Positions 34,700 to 46,200 of a stretch of DNA of 64,000 nucleotides are shown here, one piece after another; the first letter of the stretch is position 1; each line of letters begins with the position of its first letter. The translations under genes and the position numbers were made by a program. Below the pieces are notes generated by a model, which saw nothing but the letters and a program-made list of their open reading frames with translations, made no database searches and was not told the origin of the DNA. The stretch covers positions 103,199,001-103,263,000 of the forward strand of contig NC_133026.1 in assembly GCF_048771995.1 (NCBI RefSeq), given 5' to 3'. The DNA comes from Taeniopygia guttata. Lineage: Eukaryota; Chordata; Aves; Passeriformes; Estrildidae.

Positions 34700-37521
34700 G
34701 TAGAACACTGTAGATTTTGTATGCTTCATTTAAAACCCTGCACAAATACTGGACAGATTAAATAGGCCTCTGTGTTACAGTGTTAACATTAAAAATGTGA
34801 AATGAAGCTCATATCAAATTAATTTCATTGTAATAACAATGTTTACATAATAATCATCTGGGATATTATCTGTAATATGTTTCAGGCGTATTTTTAAACC
34901 AAATCTGTCTTTGTGAATCGGATAATGGGAATGTGGTACTTTGTTAAGCTTTACATTTAATCATATTAGATGATCAATCGTTGGAAGGAACTGCCTTATA
35001 TATTGATTCTTAAAATTAAATAAATCACATTTACGGTTCATATTATTGCATACAGAAAGACTTCTAGGTTGTGTTACTGAAAAAACTAGGGAAGCACTGT
35101 AACCATCGCTGATTTTGGTAGCCAGGTTACAAACAGCAATATCAAAAAGATGTCTTCCAAAGTGTTACATGAAAAAATTACTTTTTTTTGGTCCATTTGT
35201 GTTTTTTATTTATTTTGGGCTGTTTTTAAATGGGTGATTTCACAAACACATTCACTTTCCTGGCATTGTTGTTTATCTGAGGTAGCATAAAAATCATCTG
35301 GAGCTTTGGCGGGTTTTTTTTTTCCCTTTTTTGATTTTTTTTTGGTAAACGTAGTCTTCTTCTGTCACCATGAAAAACTACCACATCCAAGTGTAAGTCA
35401 CATTTCACGTTACATTCTCATTTGGCACCATCTCCATTTTTTTTTCTCCTCACTATCCACCTCAAGACAAAGAGCATTTGGGTGAGCCAAAATACACAAA
35501 TGTTTCAGAAAATCCTTAGAGCACAGACCCATTCCTAGAGGAACCAACAGTCTAATATCGCGCTCCTGTAGGTATGTAATTTGGTGGCTGAATTTCCGCT
35601 GTGACTGGTCTGATAGCAATGAACACAGCCAACAGGTAGGGTCACCAGAAGGAGGGGGAGCACAATTTGCAGGTACAGTGGCTCAGACAGGAGTCCTGGC
35701 TACCTCAAATTATGGTCAGCTGGCTGCCGATAACCAAAGTGGTGTTTTCTTTTGGACAAATAACCATAATAATATCAAACCCCGTTAATCTTGCAGCAGG
35801 AAGCTTGTACAGGCAGTGCTGGTAGCACTATTCCTCCTCCTCCTCCTCCAATCAAGACTAAATATTCATTCCTGACTTAGGAGTACCATGTTCACACCAT
35901 TTGTGCACACCTAGTGTGTTTTGTAGGGGAATGAATGTGAATGTGTTTTCCTAGCCCAAGGTACTGAAGGCAAGTCATTTTCTTATCTTCTTTTTTTCCA
36001 GTATCTATCAGAAAAGAAGTTAAAACTGCCAAACATGCATGCACAGAAATGCTGGTGTATGGTCTTTCATTAGCTTTTACAGTAAACTGGGTAGGCTGAG
36101 TGTTTGCAATTGCAGCAGTAAGAAATGAGAGCTTTCCTTGAAAAAAAATGTGCCTTTTCTTTGCTTCTGAAAAACATTTCAAAGAGTTTCCAACAAAAAG
36201 ACTATAACAGTTTAAAGGAAGTTAAGTGCTGAAGAAAGGGACCTACAGTAGGAAGGTAAAGATTTTAAAGAATTACACTGTGTTCCTGTTTCAACAGTAT
36301 TTGTCTATGATTTTAGATGAAACAGATTATCTCCTTTCTTAAAAAAGGATTTAAAAAAAAGGGAAGAAAAAGCTTTATGTGGAATTGATATTTGCCTTTG
36401 GCCTTTGCCACTGGGCCCTTTTTAAGCAACATAGATTAATCCTTGGATGGAGAGAAAAAGCAAAGTATGAATAAGTGTAACTAAGCACCTTTATATTTTG
36501 AGCCATGGAAGCTGTTGTGAGCAGCATGAGAGAAAACGAAAGGGCAGAATGGGATCTTTGTAGTGTGATAAAATCCCTTTGCTCAGAGACCATGTTCACA
36601 GTTGGAAGGGGATGTAACTTAAAAGACAATCTAATTAACTTGACAAAGTCTTTGTGGATGCCTGAAATTCAGTTCTGAATACACTTTTCTTTTGCAGGAG
36701 AGATCCCTCTCGGAGGGGTTTTTGGTTGGTTTTTTTGAGGGTTTTTTTTTGCTGTTTTTTATGTGCGTATGTACATGCACCGGGATATACATAAAAGCCC
36801 TCCTTGTTGGTCACATATCTGGAGCTAGCTGCCACCATGATGATTAATGCATGTTCTCTTAACGGTTTTTAAGTTTTTCCTATCAGATTTTCTATTTCTA
36901 GCTGAATGTAGCTTCATGCCTATTTAGCACAAGGACGGAGCATATGAGCTTGCACAGCAAGACCCAGAGCGTGGGATTTTTAAGCAGTCACTAAACTGCT
37001 ATGAAATAGATACATTAATATGTAGTGTTTTTTTAAAAGCACTTATTGTGATGCACCAGCTGCAGACAGCTAGCTCCCATCTGCATTTGGGAACACCAAA
37101 GCCATGGCACCTCCATGTTGCAGGAGCACCTAGCGCTATGCATGGATAGAAGAGGGTGGCCCAGGAGCTGGGGCTCTCCAGAGTTCCTCTGCTGAGAGCA
37201 GCGTTCCCTCCCGGCTGCACTGGTGGCAGGAGGTCTGTCTCTTTCCTAGTCCCTGGCACTAAGCAGGTAGCGGTGGGGGCCCCGGCCCTGGAGCACTGTC
37301 CCCGAGGAGAAGTAGCACGGCGGCCGGCCCTCCCCTCCCCTTTGCCCTTGCCCCATGTTTATGAACCCTTGAGCACAAAAGCCAGTTGACTGAAGACAGA
37401 AAGGCAGATAAGAGCTAACAAACCTTAGGTAAAATGTGTGTTCTAACTACTGATATATCCTAGTTTTTCCCGCCTTTCCCTGAGAAGCTGTATAATGCCA
37501 TTAACCTTCTGCTTTGATCAG
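34700..37521 (+). other. DLGAP1: DLGAP1 last intron
   Basis: GT-AG intron of 2.8 kb. Positions 37195-37335, shortly before the last exon, are GC- and CpG-rich (GGTGGGGGCCCCGGCCC, CACGGCGGCCGGCCC). Otherwise it is T-rich with no recognisable repeat or gene. Confidence 0.9.
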
Positions 37522-37731
37522 GAGAGAAGGGTCCCTCCTCCAGTGCCAAAGAAGCCATCGAAAGGTCAGGTGCCACTCATACGAGAACGCTCTCTGGAAA
37601 GCTCGCAGCGTCAAGAGGCCCGGAAACGGCTGATGGCTGCCAAGCGCGCTGCGTCGGTTCGCCAGAACTCAGCTACCGAGAGCGCCGAAAGCATTGAGAT
37701 ATACATCCCCGAAGCCCAGACCAGGCTATGA
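37522..37731 (+). CDS. DLGAP1: DLGAP1 terminal coding exon with PDZ ligand
   Basis: The last coding exon (69 codons plus TGA at 37729-37731) follows CTTCTGCTTTGATCAG. It begins ERRVPPPVPKKPSKGQVPLI with a PPPVPKKP SH3-type ligand. It continues through a basic helix-like RERSLESSQRQEARKRLMAA and ends SIEIYIPEAQTRL. The C-terminal QTRL is the class I PDZ ligand by which DLGAP proteins bind the SHANK PDZ domain. It is intact, so the reading frame of the whole visible part is whole. The sequence is near identical to human at the C terminus (AESIEI where I remember human ADSIEI). Confidence 0.98.
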   Translation, partial: ERRVPPPVPKKPSKGQVPLIRERSLESSQRQEARKRLMAAKRAASVRQNSATESAESIEIYIPEAQTRL

Positions 37732-37828
37732 AGGGATCCAACCGGGAGGACTCTCTATGGCAAGACAAGCCTCATGTATAATCTGCCCCTGTAGGCTCCT
37801 CCTCAAGGTCACCACGACGTATTTGTAC

Positions 37829-37882
37829 CTCCTCCTCTCTCTTGCTCTCTCTCCCTCCTCTCCCTCTCCCCTCTCTCTGTAC
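37829..37882 (+). promoter_or_regulatory. DLGAP1: CT-rich tract in DLGAP1 3' UTR
   Basis: About 50 nt of nearly pure pyrimidine (CCTCCTCTCTCTTGCTCTCT onward), starting about 100 nt after the stop codon. Such tracts are typical binding sites for PTB or PCBP proteins in neuronal mRNAs. The role here is inferred only from composition. Confidence 0.5.
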
Positions 37883-38074
37883 GCAACTGCCCCAATGCTC
37901 CCAGTGAACTCCACTGCCGTGGCGTAGTTGTCGGTCCTCCGAGAGATGTCCTCTAATCACCCTTGCTTTCTGAAGGTTCACCCATGTCATCACAATGCTT
38001 TGTCACATGTACTGATGCTGCCACTTTGCCTCATGTAAACGAGCACGATCCTTTTTTCTTTTCTGTTTGGAACC

Positions 38075-38080
38075 AATAAA
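38075..38080 (+). promoter_or_regulatory. DLGAP1: Proximal poly(A) signal of DLGAP1
   Basis: Canonical AATAAA 344 nt after the stop codon, in CCAATAAACGCAGCACTC. The following 50 nt are not strongly GU-rich, so usage is uncertain. Confidence 0.5.
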
Positions 38081-38796
38081 CGCAGCACTCAGACTTCCAC
38101 ACACCTGCGCACCTGTACAGTAGATGCTCCATTTAACTTACTCATGATCTTTAGTTGATCTAAAGCTAGTCTGTTACCCAGTGTACAGCAATATCAAACT
38201 GTAGGGAACTTTGGTATTTTCAGTCATGCAGGGTGATCCTTTTGGACTCTGCCGTCTTCCTCACAAAAGATGAAAGGAGCTATGACTCGGATTCCCTTTT
38301 TTTTATTACTGTTGGTTTTTTTTTTTAAAGCAGATGGCGCACTTTATTCTAAACCTCCAAACCACATCTTCACCTGAATTAAGGAGTCACACAAGGGGAG
38401 GGAGCTGGGGTGGGAGCGGGGAGGGGGGGACAAAAAGAAACCCCACAGCTCTGGCAGGTGAAAAGGTGGAAGTATATCCCACAGGTGAGATGGCGAGGGA
38501 TATACAAGATCCTGTGGAAAGATACCTGCACACTCACAGCTGCACAAACTGCCTCATTTTTATTTCATCAATCACTACTTAAACATGTCGATCAGCAGAA
38601 GATTGTAAATTCGATCTTCCAGGGAAATAATCTATTTTGAAAGGCAATAAAAGAGTAAAAAGGAAGGAGATAAGAAGCAATGACAGTTGAAGAGATAATA
38701 TAAAAGAAGGATTTTCTTGTCCAAGTATTAAGAATTTTTAAAATTGTACTGTATTGTCAATTCCTCTTGTATTGTATTGTATGGATTATATTGGTT

Positions 38797-38833
38797 AAAA
38801 AAAAAAAGAAAAAAAAGGAAAAAAAAAAAAAAG
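38797..38833 (+). repeat. A-rich tract in DLGAP1 3' UTR
   Basis: Thirty-seven nt, all A apart from three G. If transcribed it is a likely site for internal oligo(dT) priming, which can create false 3' ends in cDNA data. Confidence 0.9.
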
Positions 38834-41440
38834 CTTGGTTTTGTTGATGTCTTAATCTCGGTGGGACCATCCAATCTCATATGTCCACACAGCCACACAC
38901 GGACACCTGTAGGTGAATTACTGTACATGGAGCCTCTGATGCTTTTCCAGGCCAGGCTTGCTTTGCTCTATCCACAGCTGGTTGTATGCTACAGTTCAGA
39001 CTACTTATCACCAAACCATCCATATTTAGGAGTAAATTTCTAATTCAGCCTCCTCTTAACAGTATAACATACTCACTTGAACAAGAACAATAGACTACTT
39101 TTCACAGTTATGGGATCAATATGAACTTAATGTTTTTCACGACAAGCCTTCCTACCCTGGCTTCTGCCATTGTTTTGCAATCACAAAAAATATGCATCCT
39201 AAGTAGCTCATTAATAGTGGGTGGAATTGGCAGATAATAGGGCTGGAGAGGAGCCTGAGAGGTCAGCTCCTGTGTGTCTGTCCCCTCCAGCCACCTCTGG
39301 CTGGGACTTGTCCTCCAGCTCCTCTGATGACGAATGATGCCGACCACGCTGCTACTGGAATCTCTTGTGCCAACATTAGGAAAGCTATGTCAGGCATGTC
39401 GCTGAAAGCGAGTTGTGTGCATGTGTGAGCGTGTGAGTGCGCACACGTGTGCCTAACTGGCATGTGCTGCTGCCAGCAGAATTGGTGTGAGCTGCTGTGG
39501 GTGCCAGGGCTGCTTTGGGTGACAGGACTGATGTGAGGAGTGTTGTGCAGTCATCAGTGTGTGTGCAGTCCTGCAGCAATGTCTCCAGACTCCTCTGCTG
39601 CTCGCTATGTGCTCTTCACCCTGTCTGCCAGGGCAGGGGTATGCGGGAGAGGAAGGCAGGCGCTTTCTGCTCCCAGTGGGCACAGGCACAGGGACAGCCC
39701 CACCATGGAGGTGGCAGCCCTTGCTGCATGCCAATGCTGGCTGGCTGTGCCCACGGCAGCTCAACCTGTATGGACAGTCCAACCAGTAAATAGCCCACTA
39801 CACATGTGGTGTAATTCTGCAGCTTGCACTTAAAAAGCGTTGAAAATCGTCATTGAAAAATTAAGCTCTTGCTAAAAGTATCCATCGAGACCATGCCAGA
39901 CAGCTTCTTTTCCTATGACATCATAGCCAGGTGCTAATTTAATTTTTTTTGAGAAAATAGGAGAGGTAATAGGTTCTGGCACCAAGTATTTTCATGAGAG
40001 CATACTAAAACCACTAGAGAATTTGCTACCTCTCAAAGCCATCGATATCTGAGCTATGTCTTTATAAACAGGGCACAAATATTTACTGCTGTGGTTTACA
40101 AGATAAGGGCTAATAATTTAATATATAAAAGACTTTTAACTAGAGTAATGAGAAATCCAGTGTAACTCTAGAGTGCTTGCTGTTACAGGAGCTTCAAAAG
40201 GTTTGACCCTCTAAGCGTTTGAATACCAGTGTATTTGCTAGTTTTGAAACACTGCGTTTAACTTTTAGCAGCAACAAAACATCACCGTGTTTGCAGTATG
40301 TAATAGTGCCAACTGCCACTTTTGAGCATATATAGTCATAGGAAGTATTAATTATTTGGAACTCATTTGTACTGAATTATTCAAAGCAGTACCTAGGTGA
40401 GAGTCCACATTCACAACTGTGTTGCAGACTTACTTAGTTTTGTGAACGTTTTACGAAAGATGAGTTAAGACTTTGGTTGACAAGTGGCTACAGAAATTTA
40501 TATCCAGCAAGTTCCCCCCTAAAAAAGCAGAAAAGTGAAGACTATCTAGTCTTGTACATTACAAATTATTGTATTTGTATATCATAGAATATTTTTTGTA
40601 TCTATTTTAAATGAATTTATCTTAGCTGAATGATTGTTAGTTCGTTTGGCACCGGAGAGGTTATTATAATGTTTGCCTAGTTTTTTAGCAAAATATTAAA
40701 AATACAGCCAATACCAGAAAATGCAAAATATAATAATTGTGCCCATAGGATGCCACTAGTTAACCACTTGACTCATTTACAAAAACTAATGCTAGTATAT
40801 TTGCTCCATCATCTGTTTTAGTATAATTTGTAACTATTTGTTTTTAGTCTAAAATGCCCAGTATATTTTAAAAATGCCTATATTCTGTTTCACTTTGGGA
40901 CTAAACTGTTGCTTTTTTTTTTTTCTTGGGGGAAATTTTAGAAAAGGTTGGTTTTGTCTCCTGCTTCAAAAGCTTAAAAAATAAAAAAGAGGTATTTATT
41001 ATATTTTTTGCAGATGTTTCCATAAAATTCTCATAATCTTTTTGTAAAGAAAGATGAAGAAATGGATTAAAGATTTTTAATATTTGAAAAGGTAAATAGA
41101 AATAATTTATTTGTAATATATTTCATTTTATTTATTGGTGTTCCCTTAATGCTTTGATGTGCACTATCATTTTAATTTAAACTGTATCTTTGTGGATTTA
41201 TTGGGGGTTTTGGTTTCTTGGTTTTTGGGGTTTTTTTTAAGGAAAACAGTCAAATGCATATTTTAAGTAGAATGTAAATCACTGGCCTACCTGCATTCCC
41301 AAATGTGATTTTAAAAATGTTTTTGATTTGAAACAAAAGACACAAATTTGAAAGCCTTTAGACAGAAAAGAGTGTTTTTATGGCTTAATGATTTGGGTTT
41401 CTATAGGATTATCTATCTGGTTTGTGTGTGGACAGGAAAA

Positions 41441-41448
41441 TGTAAATA
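41441..41448 (+). promoter_or_regulatory. DLGAP1: Pumilio response element-like TGTAAATA
   Basis: An exact match to the UGUANAUA consensus, 36 nt before the distal poly(A) signal. Pumilio sites are common in 3' UTRs of neuronal mRNAs. An 8-mer match alone is weak evidence. Confidence 0.4.
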
Positions 41449-41483
41449 GCTGAATGTTTCCCATAATGTAAAAAGAGCAAATT

Positions 41484-41489
41484 AATAAA
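41484..41489 (+). promoter_or_regulatory. DLGAP1: Distal poly(A) signal of DLGAP1
   Basis: AATAAA in GCAAATTAATAAAATAATTAATGC, followed within 25 nt by a TG-rich stretch. This is the best-formed cleavage context in the region, so I set the probable transcript end near 41505. Confidence 0.55.
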
Positions 41490-42959
41490 ATAATTAATGC
41501 ACTGCTTGTAAGAGCTGTGGGTTTTCAATGAAAATTCATTCTTCCAGAACTGCCAAGGCATTTCATTTGATGTGGTCAAGGATAAAAGCACGACAACCAC
41601 AATATTTCTCTTAAGCTCTCATTGCTTAAGACTAGCCCTGCAAAGTCTCATCCAAAGCATCCTGCTGAGCACCCTGGAAGTGTTCATCTGCACAGAGTTG
41701 CTCCCAGGCATAAAAGTTGCCATGATCAAGGCCTTGAGCCTTAGCAAAATCTTCAAAGGCGCTTCTGCACAGAACCCAGCCAAACCCCACTGAAGATGCC
41801 AGGAGTTACACTGGGGACTTCAAAAGAAGTGGCAAGAAGACCCCAGCCTGTTTGGTTTTCCCCTTGCTGGTTCTCTTTCATTTTCTGCTTATGTCCCGTG
41901 ATGTCTGAATTTTTGGGGGCAAAAGAGATCCCTGGCAGGCATAGCTAACTTTCCCTTCACTGGAATCCTGCTTCCAGATGGGGTTTTTCCCACTGTGTGA
42001 AATAAAGGCAGTCATTAAATCGCACAGAAACATGTCCTGGATGATGTTCATGGTTATACCAGTATTTAAACAGGTCCTGATTCAATCTGTAGTACCTAGT
42101 AGTTACATAATTAATGTGCCAGTGCTGCACCGTGTACTGCCTGCCCATGCTTAGACCCTCAGCACAGAAAGACCAGAAAGATTTGTGCTGCAGATCCATG
42201 GGCAGGGAAAATTCTGCTTAACACCAAGATAAACGGATTTTTCTTCACATACGAGGATTTATGTGCTCATTAGTCACTGATAAATGGATGCACCAGGGAC
42301 AAGTGCAAAAAATGCTTTATTACTTAAAAAACTTTCTGAGGTGTCTGGTATCCTTTTGCAATGAGAACAGCTCAAAGGGAGTACAATAGCAGGTATGTTT
42401 CACACTGTTCTCCAGAAGAGTAAGGAAGTCCAGGGCTCAACCCTGCCTTTCATGCAGGTAAACTTTCTCTGTATTTATACTCAATGTTTCCTTCCAGATC
42501 AAATCAGAAGCCTTCCCCAGAAGTGTATCTCGTTGTCAGTTTGTTTGCCAATGTCTGTTCTCTCCTGCAAGACATTGTTTTTGCATCACGCAATAGGCAA
42601 ATAATTCACTTCACCTGTCAGTTTGGAGCATGCTCGCCTATCAAATCTGATGACTTTGAGCTGACATTTCTGATAGCAATTAATGATAAAAATATTGGCT
42701 GCTTTGCTGCTACTGGTATTTGTTGTTGAGGTCATAGGTTTATATGTGATTTGGAGTGCAGAGAGCAAGTGAATTTCTCTTTTCCCACCATGCATCACAT
42801 AACAGGGTTGGGTCAGGCCCACTAGCCACAGTCCTGCACTGAGCAAACCTGAGAGCAGCACTCACAGCTGAAAGATACTCATCCCCTCTCCCTTTAGTCT
42901 GATGCTATGCCAGTGACCTATAAAACATTGCTGTGCTGTCACAGTAAGCTCATTCACAA

Positions 42960-43280
42960 CATAGTCCCTTCCCGGTGCTTTTGCATGCGGGGAGGCTTTT
43001 ACAGCCCCTCTTCTGCACGGCCGCTCGGCCACCGCTGTGGCAGGAGAAGGTAGCTGCTCTCACTCGATTCATCAGGATGCATTTGGATGCCAGCTGCAGA
43101 ACATGACGTGACTGGCCCTTGCAGCCGGCAGGGAGGCTTTCCCACGCTCGGGTCCCATCGGCGGACAGCACCCTTCTCGGTCGTGCGTGAGATTACAGCG
43201 GGTCCTCTATTGCTCTGTCAGTCACATGCCCCATTCGCAGTGAGACAAAGAGGCGAGCGAAGGAACAGGGCTTCCTGGTA
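42960..43280. promoter_or_regulatory. CpG-rich intergenic patch
   Basis: A sharp island of CpGs in AT-rich surroundings, with strings such as GCACGGCCGCTCGGCCACCGC, CGCTCGGGTCCCATCGGCGGAC, TCTCGGTCGTGCGTGAG and GAGGCGAGCGAAGG. It lies about 1.5 kb past the probable DLGAP1 end. It could be an enhancer or the promoter of an unannotated noncoding RNA. No coding frame in it is recognisable. Confidence 0.35.
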
Positions 43281-46200
43281 ATTGTGTTTTTCATGGTTCT
43301 CTTCACTGATCCAGTAACAACATAATCATTGAAATTAGAGACAGAAAAGCTCTGCTGGGGCATTGTGTTAACACTCTGCCAGTTCCAGATTGCGATCTAC
43401 CGAGCTGTGGCAGGTAAGTCATCACCTCTCCAGCTCTGCTCCACCCAGAGGGAAAGAAAAACACACACGAAAGAAGGGAGGAAAAAAAAAAAAAAAAAAA
43501 AAAAAAGCTATATTAAAAAACAAGCTGAGTTGTGACACTGCCACCACCTGTTATGGGCTACTCCTGGTGCAGAGGCCTTCACTCTTGTCACTTGTATTGA
43601 CTTTTCATTTAACTATCTTTATGCCAGGGTGCTGAACTTTTCCTCATTTTCAGCCAAGCAGAATGGAAACAAATTATGGATTTTGCCACCTCTGTTCAAA
43701 GAAGGGGAAGTACTGAGGTGTTGCAGAGCCTCTGGAGAAAGCAACCATTGCACAGTCCCTGAGCTACACTGTCATACTTCAAAGCTGTCAAAGGTTTTGG
43801 AAGAGGGATGGGCCTTGCCCTGAGTTAAAGAAAAGCAGTAGGACAGAGTGTGACGGATGTTTTATGGATATCAATTATCTCACCAAGGTAAGACAAGTCA
43901 CTGTGTAAACAACCACGTGCTGGGGCAAACACCTTAGTCTGGAGGTGGTAACTAGGGAACTGAGATGTTGAATAGCAAAGGGTAACCCATTCCAGTGTAA
44001 CTAGCCTATTTCCCCAGTGGGAATGTCCAACCTGTCACTTATCCCTGGCTTCAAACTAGGGAATTATCAAAGTCATGTCCTCAAAATACTATATCTTACT
44101 TTTTCCTGTTGAACTGACTGTGGGTGCTCACGGTTTAAATCTGGAATGGCTTTGTGACTGTGTGTTCAGGACTGTGATCAATCCTGTTTTTTTTTTTTTT
44201 TTGTAGCACCGAGAAGTTACTGCATTGCACAAGTTGGGCTATGTTATTGATCTTACAGCATGTTCTTTTGTCTTTTTTTTTTTTTTTAATAAGTGGATAT
44301 AATAATAACTCACTGTGCTCCAGTGCTTTTGTCAGTCTTCCAAAGAAAACTCCTATCACCTGAAAAACAAAAAAAAACCCTGAAACTTATTCATTTTATA
44401 GACTGTTCTGGTAAATCTTGGCTAAGCTAGACCTAAGGGGAAGGAATTTGAGATAACTGATGCACTTAAGCATGTGTCATTCTTCATCTCTCCAGTCAGT
44501 AATTGACAACAAAATGGGAAAAAATTATATGGGCCAGACAGCTCACAGATGATGCTGTAAAACTGAGATGGCATTTTGCTACGCTGTGGGACAATCACAC
44601 CTTAAGGGAGAAATCCCTTCCCACCTTAGAGCAACGTTTCAGTAAATAGTTTTTAAATATGTGCCATCCCTTCCCAGTGCTTCAGTGCCACCATAACCAC
44701 AATTCTACAATTTCCGCAGACCTCAGAGGCAGCATCAGCCACAGGGCAGTATCATGGTGCCAGCTGAGGGCAGAGAGATATACAAGCCCCTGGGCAACAG
44801 CAGGCCTTGCACAGAGCAGGGCATTGCTATTGGAGCAGTGGCAATTCTAGGGGAATGTGGTGTGCATGAAACACAACCCAAAAGTAATCCAGGTCAGATG
44901 GCTGCTGCTTCCATGAAGTAAGCTGTCATAGTGGGAAAGAACAGTTTGAAAGGATGACTTTTCTTTTCATCTCGCTATCTACTGTTTTAATCCAGCATAA
45001 GAACCAGGCTTGGAATTTTAGTGGTTACACAATTGCATGTGCAGTGTTGGGAGAGAAACCAGACTTCATCCCAGACTAATTGCCAGCTATAAAATTTAGT
45101 GGAGGCCTACATAAAGACAAACCTGTAGCAACTTCAATGGAAACATGTCCATGTGTCAGTCTTCAAGTGAATCCAGAAGTGCTTTGCCTAAAACACATGG
45201 ATTTTAAGTCATGCTCTTCTGCAAGAGGATCCTCTGATCTTGCTCATTACCCTGTTTCACCACCTAGTAAGTATTGCTGTTACTTAAAAAATGTTAAAAA
45301 ATGGTGACTTACGTCAAAGAGGCTGTATGACTACACATAAGACAAAAACATCTCTGACAAATAGATGGCGTGTATCAATCTGAAAGATTCCATGAAGTAC
45401 TCTTTTGTATTACTAACCTAATGCTTCAAACTTGACAAGAGGTTTCCTTTTGTTTACATCTTCCCTGGCAATAGCATCATGACAACTGCAGCCTGTCTGC
45501 AAGAACGTACACGGACCTGGGAACCCAGCCATACACTGGCAAACTGCAGTGTGTTCCACATGTTTCTCATCCTTTGCTTAACAACCTTGTGCTTGTAAAA
45601 AAAGCTACTTGTGTGCAGTATTGCATTCATTGTGATGGTTCATGTCTATGAGCTTCTGCCAGGCAATGTGGGATTTCTGGTAGGATGCAGCCCACCTCCT
45701 GTATTTTCTCTGAGATAAAAACTTCCTTTAGTGGAAGGTGGGAAATAAAACCAAGAAACCAAGCCAAAAGAAAGAAAACCTGCTGAAGCACACAGCAGGT
45801 TATTAAAGTAGAATCCAAGCAGGTTTTGCTTGTCAACAGCTGCATAAGCGAAAATAACAATTCTGAAATTTCTTCTAACTGGAATTGTTTTCATATCAAG
45901 TAGCATGTGCAAGCTTAACGCCAATGGTTCAAGGCCTTCCCAAGTGTCAAGTGGTGTGATTGCAGGTGCTGTCACAGCATCCCTGCCACATGCATCAGCA
46001 GTAGTTGCCACTGCCAGAAGCTGTCAGCGGCAGTGCTGGTGCCCAGGAGTCCTCCCTGTGGCACATCCCTGGCTCACACCTATGAGGGCACGTGTTTTCT
46101 GCTTTACCTCACACTGACATCAAGGCAGAAATCCCACCAGAGCAGGTTGAATGGATCTCCTTAAACACCAAAATTACACTCAAACTCCTATAACTACATT

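Larger units (their letters stand above)
37732..41505 (+). other. DLGAP1: DLGAP1 3' UTR (probable extent)
   Basis: The region after the stop has no open frame of interest. It contains AATAAA signals at 38075-38080, 38646-38651, 40979-40984 and 41484-41489. From about 39.85 kb to 41.5 kb it is AT-rich with UTR-like texture, including a Pumilio-type TGTAAATA at 41441-41448. The signal at 41484 is followed by a TG-rich stretch (CTTGTAAGAGCTGTGGGTTTT), as expected of a cleavage site. The mRNA therefore probably has a short form ending near 38.1 kb and a long form ending near 41.5 kb. The GC-rich middle (39.25-39.8 kb) is less UTR-like, and the long form is an inference. Confidence 0.6.
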
